A stretch of 7,292 bases of DNA. Source: Betaproteobacteria bacterium. GTDB taxonomy: Bacteria; Pseudomonadota; Gammaproteobacteria; Burkholderiales; Rhodocyclaceae. Of this stretch, positions 1 through 5,381 are shown one piece after another. The translations under genes were made by a program, and so were the position numbers. The notes under the pieces were generated by a model, which had not been told where the DNA came from, did no database searches, and worked only from the letters and a program-made list of their open reading frames with translations. The stretch covers positions 1-7,292 of the forward strand of contig BNUC01000163.1 in assembly GCA_025997075.1 (NCBI GenBank). Reading direction: 5' to 3'. How positions within the stretch are numbered: the first letter of the stretch is position 1; every line of letters starts with the position of its first letter.

Positions 1-716
1 GCGGGAATGGGCTGCGCGCGCGTCTGCTGGCTCAGGTGGATTCCGGTCTGCTCTCTCGTATCGGTCACTGGGCAGGCTTTCTGTCACAGAACGAGGTCAA
101 TGACTCGGTGATTCGCGCCGTGGTCTCTCCCCGGCAGCAGAAGATGAACCAGGGCGCTGTTTATGCTGATTATGGGGGTCAGATTGACAAGTCACTGCCC
201 AACATTGTCGCGCGCGGCGTAAGTGACCTTGGTCTGACGATGGGGTCGTTGGCTTTCTTCCCGGCGATGGATGTGGTGCGTCAGGCGCTGCCGATGGTGC
301 TGTCGCTGCTCAAGATGGCGCTGGTCATTTGTATCCCGCTGGTGTTGCTGGTGGGCGCCTACGAGTTGAAGGCCGTGGTGACGGTCAGCGTGGTGGAGTT
401 CGCCCTGTTCTTTGTGGATTTCTGGTTTCAGTTGGCGCGCTGGCTTGACAGTACGATTCTGGATGCGCTCTATGGTAGCGGCTTTGGGGCCGCTGGCCCG
501 CACAATAATTTCAATCCGCTGATGGGGCTGAACAATGCTTTCGGGGATATGTTGCTGAATTTTGTGATGGCGACGATGTTTATTGTGTTACCAGGTTTCT
601 GGATTACTGCATTGGCCTGGGCTGGATTCAGAGTGGGCACGATTGCTCAAACGATGGCTACGTCGATTGACGGAGCAAAAACCGCAGGAAGCAAGGCTGT
701 CAACAAAGTGGTTTAG
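1..716 (+). CDS. TraG N-terminal-domain conjugation protein of an ICE, C-terminal part (5' end outside the window)
   Basis: The frame is open from base 3, giving about 237 visible residues. The GTG at 36 is an internal codon, not the true start, so the gene is cut by the window edge. The visible part has three strongly hydrophobic segments, around visible residues 95-120, 125-150 and 182-212, and a short polar tail. The stretches DYGGQIDKSLPNIVARGVSD and LPGFWITALAWAGFRVG resemble the C-terminal end of the TraG_N-type inner-membrane mating-channel protein of PFGI-1/ICEclc-class elements. In those elements the protein belongs to the type IV secretion apparatus and acts in mating-pair stabilisation. 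A DUF3742 gene in tail-to-tail orientation is the typical neighbour and supports the call. The TAG stop at 714-716 overlaps the DUF3742 stop. The family is recognised by resemblance from memory; membrane location is seen directly. Confidence 0.78.
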   Translation, partial: GNGLRARLLAQVDSGLLSRIGHWAGFLSQNEVNDSVIRAVVSPRQQKMNQGAVYADYGGQIDKSLPNIVARGVSDLGLTMGSLAFFPAMDVVRQALPMVLSLLKMALVICIPLVLLVGAYELKAVVTVSVVEFALFFVDFWFQLARWLDSTILDALYGSGFGAAGPHNNFNPLMGLNNAFGDMLLNFVMATMFIVLPGFWITALAWAGFRVGTIAQTMATSIDGAKTAGSKAVNKVV

Positions 717-1075
717 CCATCGTCATTTAGATAATCAGGATCAATGCGTACTTCGCCGTGATACAGGCCATACCCAGACCAGCCGAAGCGCCATTCCGCT
801 TTTTCTTCTTCATCTTCGATAGGGACATTACCGGATGACCACATTACCAACAGAGCAAACCCGAGCAACAGCGCCACCCAAAACGCGCCGTAGAGAAGGA
901 GGGCGAGCAGCGCGAGCTTGGCCGCCCACAGCATGCCCTTGGCAAGACTCACGTTCATGCCTTGTGCTACCAGATAGCCGTTCGCTTTCCGTTCCAGGCG
1001 CAGCGCAGTCTCCCACGCCCGGCCAAGGGTTCGGCCCGCGCGCTCCGCGAAAGGGGTTTGTGCCGTGGATTTCAT
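713..1075 (-). CDS. DUF3742 family protein (ICE-associated membrane protein)
   Basis: This 120-residue protein matches the DUF3742 layout seen in PFGI-1/ICEclc-type elements. It has an N-terminal ERAGRTLGRAW segment, then the RKANGYLVAQGM and LAKGMLWAAKLALLALLLY stretches, one or two membrane helices at about residues 50-80, an acidic EDEEE patch near 88-92, and a C-terminal GYGLYHGEVRIDPDYLNDDG tail. The molecular function is unknown; the family travels with ICE conjugation genes. The frame is open a further 30 codons upstream to 1165, but the family begins near MKSTAQTPFAERAG, so the ATG at 1073-1075 was chosen. The ribosome binding site there is poor (AGGA about 14 bases upstream), so the start is less certain than the identity. 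The TAA stop at 713-715 overlaps the stop of the convergent TraG-like gene. Confidence 0.85.
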   Translation of the reverse strand: MKSTAQTPFAERAGRTLGRAWETALRLERKANGYLVAQGMNVSLAKGMLWAAKLALLALLLYGAFWVALLLGFALLVMWSSGNVPIEDEEEKAEWRFGWSGYGLYHGEVRIDPDYLNDDG

Positions 1076-1121
1076 GGTAGCTATCGGATTCCTGATGTAT
1101 GCCTTTGTTTCAATCAACGCT

Positions 1122-1175
1122 TTGAGAATAGCACATACGAGAGGAACGATCCTCAATATTCTCAACGGGTTTTTT
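1122..1175 (+). terminator. Terminator- or attenuator-like hairpin ahead of the radical SAM gene
   Basis: TTGAGAATA at 1122-1130 is an exact inverted match to TATTCTCAA at 1157-1165. Inside lies a second small stem, GAGG 1141-1144 with CCTC 1151-1154. After a CGGG step come six T's at 1170-1175. The layout fits a factor-independent terminator on the + strand. It sits only 14 bases before the radical SAM start, so it could stop read-through from the TraG side or act as a leader attenuator. The asymmetric internal loop (10 bases against 2) weakens the case. Confidence 0.4.
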
Positions 1176-1189
1176 GAAGGCGCGTCATT

Positions 1190-1681
1190 ATGAGCTTGCC
1201 GATGCGAATTGGCTTACACGATGACAAGACCGGATTTCCGAATCTCGCCTTGATGAAGTTGAGCGCATGGCATAAAGCGAACGGAGACGAGGTGAGTTTT
1301 TATTCACCCATAATGCCGTTTGAGCGTGTGTATTCATCAAAGGTCTTTACGTTCACGCCCGAAGACCCGTATCTGCCGGCCAATGTCATAAAGGGCGGTT
1401 CGGGATACGGATTACTCCACAATCTTCCGGAAGAAATAGAACACCGGTGCCCGGATTATTCTCTTTACGGACTTGATTACAGCCTGGGGTTCTTGACAAG
1501 AGGCTGTATCCGTCGTTGTCCGTGGTGCATTGTGCCCACGAAAGAAGGCTCGATTCGCGCGCACGCCGATATCGACGAATTCCTGCGGCACAAAAATGTC
1601 GTGCTGCTCGATAACAATGTGCTGGCGCATCCCCATGGGATTACACAGATATCTGTTGGAAGACCCCATGCGCCTGTTTGA
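1190..1681 (+). pseudogene. Truncated radical SAM protein
   Basis: The 163-residue product carries the radical SAM [4Fe-4S] motif C-IRR-C-PW-C (CX3CX2C) at about residues 107-114. Ahead of it are GFPNLALMKLSAWHKANGDE and SKVFTFTPEDPY, which resemble a radical SAM family found in phages and mobile elements. Related proteins continue for roughly another 100 residues or more after the equivalent of LLDNNVLAHPHGI. Here the frame turns to unrelated residues and stops at 1679-1681. The cluster-binding part is kept but much of the barrel is missing, so the copy is probably inactive. GAAGG about nine bases before the ATG at 1190 supports that start; the ATG at 1202 (MRIGLHDD) is an alternative that fits the family's usual beginning. 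The substrate is unknown. The gene is divergent from the DUF3742 gene. The break point, near 1640-1650, is inferred from remembered family length. Confidence 0.65.
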
Positions 1682-1971
1682 TGATCTTCCAGTGAATAAT
1701 CCGTATCTGTCTTTGTGTCCTTCCGCCGTGGCCTAGGCATTGGTGACACCTAGCAACAGGCTGTCGAGCACGGACGAAGCGAGGTTCTGCTGGTCGGCGA
1801 CTGCTGAGTAAAGGCAGCGGAATCCGGATCATCAAGACGACGGTCAGCAAAATGATCGAAGTATTCAATCTCATTCCCGATGCGTCAGAATAAGTCTATA
1901 ATCAAGGCCATTCCCAATCCGGGAATTTCGTGAGTCTTTGTTAAATCAAAGAATTACGGTCTGGATAATGC
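1682..1971. other. Gene-poor stretch between the radical SAM fragment and the hairpin cluster
   Basis: No complete gene was recognised. On the + strand a 48-codon frame without a good start runs from 1747 to a TAA at 1891-1893 and ends in residues IIKTTVSKMIEVFNLIPDAS. It could be the tail of a broken gene but matches nothing I know. Another open frame (1530-1736) continues past the radical SAM break and also lacks a recognisable product. ATTCCC at 1910-1915 pairs with GGGAAT at 1921-1926. The stretch looks like decayed gene debris. Confidence 0.4.
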
Positions 1972-2032
1972 TTTCATCGTAAAACTAACTCCGGTTGAAA
2001 CCCCGCCCTTCAGGGCGGTGGGAGCCCATACC
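1972..2032 (+). repeat. Dispersed repeat, copy 1 (IS200/IS605-end-like)
   Basis: This stretch, from TTTCATCGT to CATACC, recurs at 6584-6644 in the same orientation. There are about six substitutions and two single-base indels over 61 bases. The shared core includes AAACTAACTCCG and GAAACCCCGCCCTTCAGG. In this copy CCGCCC-TTCA-GGGCGG (2003-2018) forms a clean hairpin. The CCCCGCCCTTCAGGGCGG element resembles the right-end hairpin of IS200/IS605-family (TnpB-type) transposons. No tnpA or tnpB reading frame is present, so it would be a solo end or a passively mobilised repeat. The repeat itself is seen directly; the family assignment is inference. Confidence 0.6.
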
Positions 2033-2125
2033 CCGGCCTGAAGGCCGGGGTATGGGCGACCGTTTTGGGAGGGGATGCAAACCCCTTCCAAAACACCTTA
2101 GATCGACAGGCCTGAAGGCCTGTCG
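2003..2125. repeat. Cluster of four tandem hairpins
   Basis: Four inverted repeats lie head to tail in 123 bases. H1 is CCGCCC/GGGCGG with loop TTCA (2003-2018). H2 has perfect 15-base arms from CCCATACC at 2025 to GGTATGGG at 2056, or 14 pairs with a TGAA loop. H3 is GTTTTGGGAGGGG/CCCCTTCCAAAAC (2062-2074 and 2082-2094) with one G-T pair and a 7-base loop. H4 is CGACAGGCCT/AGGCCTGTCG (2104-2125). H2 and H4 share the core GGCCTGAAGGCC; H1 read on the - strand has the related GCCCTGAAGGGC. There is no T-run. The cluster lies downstream of the cyclase gene, so it may structure the 3' end of that transcript, or it may be a REP-like element. Confidence 0.75.
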
Positions 2126-2182
2126 CTAATTTCTTGCTGATATTCAAATTCTTCTTTCAAATCCACAGAAACGACTGGCGAG

Positions 2183-2217
2183 AACCCATTGTCGGGTTGC
2201 GCCCTGGCTTACCCAGG
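2183..2217 (-). terminator. Two small hairpins directly after the cyclase stop codon
   Basis: On the - strand, right after the TAA of the cyclase gene, CCTGG-GTAAG-CCAGG (2217-2203) is followed by AACCC-GACAAT-GGGTT (2198-2183). Both stems are 5 bp and no T-run follows, so this is not a classical intrinsic terminator. The position suggests a role in 3'-end formation or stability. Confidence 0.3.
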
Positions 2218-4155
2218 TTACGCAATTTTCCCTGTTTTGTGACGGGCTTCCGGGGCGGACAAGGCGTGAATCAGAAGAGGGGCACTGACGCCACGCAGCG
2301 TGATTTCGCCCAGTGACTGGGTTGTGTGACGGGAGAGTTTCGCCTGCGCCGTCGGGCCGATAATCAGGGATTCCGCCGTATCTTTGGCAACGGCTTCCAG
2401 ACGCGAGGCAAGGTTGATGCAATCGCCCACGGCGGTGTAGGTGCTGCGAAAAGGGGTGCCCAGATCGCCGACCAGCGCCGATCCGCTTTCGATGCCGATC
2501 CGCGCCCGCACGCAGGGGAATCCGGCGGCTTTCAGGGTGATGTTGAAGTGTTCTATTTCGCGCAGAATGGCTTCGCCCGCTTCCACCGCTTTATCGGCCT
2601 GGTCGTCGCAGGTCAGCGGCGCGCCCCAGAAAGCGACCAGACCATCGCCGCTGTATTTGTCCAGCGTGCCGCCATTGGCTAATACCGGGCGGGTCAGGCA
2701 ATCAAGGAAATTCTTGGTAAGTTGGGCGGCGTCTTCGAGTTCCAGCATGGAAGTCAGTCGCGTATAGCTTTCCATGTCCGCCACCAGTACCGTAATTTCA
2801 CGCAGGGTCGGGGCCAGACTGTAGGCCTGGTTCTGGCGAATCAATTCATCGAGCACCGGTCTGGCGACGTAATGGGACAGCATTTCCAGCACACGCCGGT
2901 TTTGTTGCTGCGTCTGCCACCACTCGTAAGGCACGATGGTTAAAAGAAGGACAAAATAGCCGATAAGCGGAACGATAATGGAATGTTCGAGCTGACAGGC
3001 AACGCCGAAAAAAGCCAGTCCCAACCAGAGAAGGCTGAAGCCGACGAGAAGCAGGATACTGCTCCAGGCGGTGAGGCGCGTAACGCCATAGGCGGCGAAC
3101 ATGATGGAGAGAGCGGCATAGGCCAGCAAAAGCGCGCGCCCATGACGAGCAAACGGGCTGTCTTCCCGCTCTGCCCGGTCGAGCAGGGCGGAGACACTTT
3201 GCGCGTGGACGAATACGCCGGATACCAGAGGATTCAGGGGCGTACTCACCCGGTCGCCCAGACCGAGCGACGAGGAACCGATGATGATGTAACGTCCTTC
3301 AATCAGCGAATGCGGGGCGGTAAGCGCCAGCACTTCAGAGGCCGGAATGACGGTGTAGGCGTCCGTTGCGTAGCGAAAAGGAATGCGCCATTGTCCATTG
3401 GCCTGCGGCTGCGGGAGTTTGGGGAAGGCGCCGGAAACAACGGCGCAGTACGCCAGCGCCAGCGCGAATTGCGGGTATTCCTTGCCATCGTAAGCCGCGA
3501 ATAGCGGCGTGTGGCGCAATACGCCGTCCGAGGCGGGGACATAGCCGATATTGCCGACGCAACGCGCCTGTTCGCTTAATTTCGGATGGTTGGCGATATA
3601 ACCATAGGCCGCAACGCCCGGCATTTCCCCGGCTTCAAGCGAGGGCGGCGCGAGTTCGCCCTGGAAAAGCCGCGGGACACGCGGAGCGAAATCGAATACC
3701 TGAGCCAGCGCCAGCGGCCCATGCTGCGCCAGCATGGCAAGGCGATTGTCGCCTGCCTTGTCCCTGGCTTCGGGAAACACAATATCCAGCCCTACCGCTC
3801 TGGCCTGATAATCCATCACCAGAATTTCCACCAGATCGGCTATGCGACTGCGCGGCCACGGCCAGTCACCCAGTTGACGCAGACTTTCATCGTCAATATT
3901 GACCACCAGCACCCGGTTTTCCGGGGAGGAATCCGCCAGCTTGCGCAGAAAAGCATCACGGATATTTTCGTCAAAATGCTGGAGCAGCACGGGACGCGAC
4001 AAGTCCAGAAGGAGCAGCAGAAGACAAGTCGCCAGGGTAATGACGCAGCGTACCCGGCGGGCGTTTTTCGACGGTGAAAACTGCGTTAATGAAGACGGCG
4101 ACAAGGAAGCGGGAGGGGAGGATGTCGCGACGGGTGCAGACGGTTCAGAAGTCAT
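2218..4155 (-). CDS. CHASE2-domain membrane adenylate cyclase (class III)
   Basis: The 645-residue protein has a short Ser/Pro-rich N-terminus, a membrane segment (about 35-55), a CHASE2 sensor domain (about 58-325, predicted periplasmic), three membrane helices (about 340-358, 364-387, 391-409) and a class III nucleotide cyclase domain (about 450-635). Catalytic features are complete. The metal-binding Asp are in VADMESYT (D460) and KYSGDG (D504). Lys500 and Thr574 (YTAVGD) are the usual adenine-selecting pair. Asn581 and Arg585 in INLASR stabilise the transition state. It should therefore make cAMP from ATP in response to an unknown envelope signal. The ATG at 4155 was chosen; a GTG at 4170 in the same frame would add five residues but has a weaker upstream context. 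The start overlaps the end of the upstream Crp-type gene by 11 bases, which points to translational coupling and a cAMP source-receptor operon. Confidence 0.93.
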   Translation of the reverse strand: MTSEPSAPVATSSPPASLSPSSLTQFSPSKNARRVRCVITLATCLLLLLLDLSRPVLLQHFDENIRDAFLRKLADSSPENRVLVVNIDDESLRQLGDWPWPRSRIADLVEILVMDYQARAVGLDIVFPEARDKAGDNRLAMLAQHGPLALAQVFDFAPRVPRLFQGELAPPSLEAGEMPGVAAYGYIANHPKLSEQARCVGNIGYVPASDGVLRHTPLFAAYDGKEYPQFALALAYCAVVSGAFPKLPQPQANGQWRIPFRYATDAYTVIPASEVLALTAPHSLIEGRYIIIGSSSLGLGDRVSTPLNPLVSGVFVHAQSVSALLDRAEREDSPFARHGRALLLAYAALSIMFAAYGVTRLTAWSSILLLVGFSLLWLGLAFFGVACQLEHSIIVPLIGYFVLLLTIVPYEWWQTQQQNRRVLEMLSHYVARPVLDELIRQNQAYSLAPTLREITVLVADMESYTRLTSMLELEDAAQLTKNFLDCLTRPVLANGGTLDKYSGDGLVAFWGAPLTCDDQADKAVEAGEAILREIEHFNITLKAAGFPCVRARIGIESGSALVGDLGTPFRSTYTAVGDCINLASRLEAVAKDTAESLIIGPTAQAKLSRHTTQSLGEITLRGVSAPLLIHALSAPEARHKTGKIA

Positions 4156-4999
4156 GATGAGGTGGCTCACCCGTCAGAACATCGACGTTGTCGGAACCGG
4201 AATCAAGGTCGAACCTGTCTTTTCGGGTGGCGGCTTCGCGCAAAACTTCCGGCTGCCGGACAATCAGGCGGCGCAGGTCTTTTTCAACGACGCCACGTTT
4301 AATCAGCGTCGAAAGCGCCCTGGAAACGGTTTCGCGACTGGTATTGACCATGATGGCGATTTCCTGCTGCGTCGGCATTTGGTCAATGACCACCAGGCCA
4401 CCGGGCGCAATAGCCGCCAGATGATGCAGGAGCGAGAAAACACGCTGGAAAGCATTGGGAATCCCCAAAATGGCGCGATAGCTGGAAGCCTGACGCACGG
4501 AAGCCGCCATGCGCTGCAAAACCCGCTCGGCAACCAGCGGATGACGGTAAATCAACATCTGCGCCTGACGCCGGGGCAAGAGCGCGATCAGCGAAGTTTC
4601 GCAGGCGATGACCGAAGCCGAACGCGGCTTGCCATCCACAATGGACAATTCGCCAAAATAATCGCCCGGCAAAATGAAGGAAAGACCGATTTCCTTGCCT
4701 TCCTCATTCGTATCAACTACTTGCAATCGACCTGCCAGCAAAAACAGCAGATAGTCGCCCGAACCGCCTTTATGCAGAATCAAGGCGCCGCGCCCCGCCT
4801 GCTTGATCTGCAAGGCGACGACCATCTGCTTGAGTACATCCGGCTCCAGCCCCCGCAACAGGGGAATATTCTGCAATTTGATGGTCAGCGAGGGTTTCCC
4901 GGTAACGGGAACCGACGCGGCGGCGGAAACAGCCATCTCTCCCCCGGCATCGGCAGGGCGGGCAGAATCGGGATGGGAACCGTTCAGGGGTTTACTCAT
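4145..4999 (-). CDS. Crp/Fnr family cyclic-nucleotide-responsive transcription regulator
   Basis: The 284-residue protein has an N-terminal cNMP-binding beta-roll (about 45-150), a long dimerisation helix, and a C-terminal winged helix-turn-helix (about 208-248, with TQQEIAIMVNTSRETVSRAL as the DNA-binding segment). The phosphate-binding cassette reads GDYFGELSIVDGKPRSAS. Glu117, Arg126 and Ser127 are kept, matching the cAMP-contacting Glu-Arg-Ser of Crp proteins, and no Fnr-type cysteine cluster is seen. Typical relatives have about 210-235 residues; this one has an extra Ala/Ser/Pro-rich N-terminus of about 35 residues and an acidic C-terminal tail of about 30. The gene precedes and overlaps the adenylate cyclase gene, so the likely ligand is the cAMP made by its partner. 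The ATG at 4997-4999 is the first in frame; its ribosome binding site is weak (CTGAAG). Target genes cannot be read from the sequence. Confidence 0.92.
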   Translation of the reverse strand: MSKPLNGSHPDSARPADAGGEMAVSAAASVPVTGKPSLTIKLQNIPLLRGLEPDVLKQMVVALQIKQAGRGALILHKGGSGDYLLFLLAGRLQVVDTNEEGKEIGLSFILPGDYFGELSIVDGKPRSASVIACETSLIALLPRRQAQMLIYRHPLVAERVLQRMAASVRQASSYRAILGIPNAFQRVFSLLHHLAAIAPGGLVVIDQMPTQQEIAIMVNTSRETVSRALSTLIKRGVVEKDLRRLIVRQPEVLREAATRKDRFDLDSGSDNVDVLTGEPPHHDF

Positions 5000-5193
5000 C
5001 GGGCTTCAGGTGAAGTAATTTGTAAATCAGCCGGTGTAGTCGCCGCATGCAAGTATGAATTCAATGGAAATTCGTGACCAGCAAATGGTGCATTTTACGT
5101 TTTAGTGCGAACAGTTGCTATTTCTACCTCGCCATCCCAAGGCAATCGCATGAATATATTTGTCATGGTAAAGCATGAACAGGCGTTTGCTTT

Positions 5194-5240
5194 CCCTCTC
5201 CCCTTGTGGGAGAGGGTGCCCCGGCAGGGGCGGGTGAGGG
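5194..5240. repeat. Intergenic palindromic repeat with two hairpins
   Basis: CCCTCTCCC (5194-5202) pairs exactly with GGGAGAGGG (5208-5216) across a 5-base loop. It is followed by GCCCC-GGCA-GGGGC (5218-5231) and then GGTGAGGG. This CCCTCTCCC...GGGAGAGGG...GGGTGAGGG layout resembles an intergenic repeat common in many proteobacterial genomes. Its copy number in this genome cannot be seen from the window. Confidence 0.6.
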
Positions 5241-5279
5241 GGAGGATTAACATTGACACGGAGAATGTAGGGGCGAATG

Positions 5280-5316
5280 AAAAGCTTTTTAACCACGCCG
5301 TGGTTAACTGCTTTTT
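5280..5316 (-). terminator. Large palindrome, probable terminator of the glycosyltransferase transcript
   Basis: TTAACCACG (5289-5297) and CGTGGTTAA (5299-5307) are perfect inverted copies around a single C. AAAAGC (5280-5285) and GCTTTT (5310-5315) add an outer stem, with a 3/2 internal loop between. A T-run ends the structure on either strand. It lies about 65 bases past the glycosyltransferase stop, so a (bidirectional) terminator is the simplest reading. A near-perfect 19-base palindrome with 9-bp arms could also be a protein-binding operator upstream of the crp-type gene. Confidence 0.5.
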
Positions 5317-5381
5317 CCATTGGATCCCTGCACATCAGTTTGAATCGTACCCCTCGTCATCCTTATCCATCCTGCCAGCTA

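Larger units (their letters stand above)
5000..5381. other. Intergenic region between the glycosyltransferase and the Crp-type gene
   Basis: These 382 bases hold no convincing gene. They must carry the promoter of the crp-cyclase operon on the - strand, but no clear -35/-10 pair and no full TGTGA-N6-TCACA Crp site was found in the 100 bases before the start. Two hairpin structures, at 5194-5231 and 5280-5316, are listed separately. Confidence 0.6.

Noticed and set aside
1656..1690. Inverted repeat TGGAAGA/TCTTCCA
   Set aside because: Only seven bases with a 21-base gap and no T-run; expected by chance in this length.
1897..1902. Perfect TATAAT box
   Set aside because: No convincing -35 element lies 16-18 bases upstream, and no gene follows on the + strand.
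1972..2125. CRISPR array
   Set aside because: The hairpins differ in sequence and spacing, and there are no regularly spaced identical repeats with unique spacers.
3899..5077. Long + strand open frame of 392 codons opposite the regulator and cyclase genes
   Set aside because: It lies antisense to two clearly recognised genes, and its translation (rich in Arg, Gln, Gly, Asn) shows no domain. It is a shadow of GC-rich codon use on the other strand.
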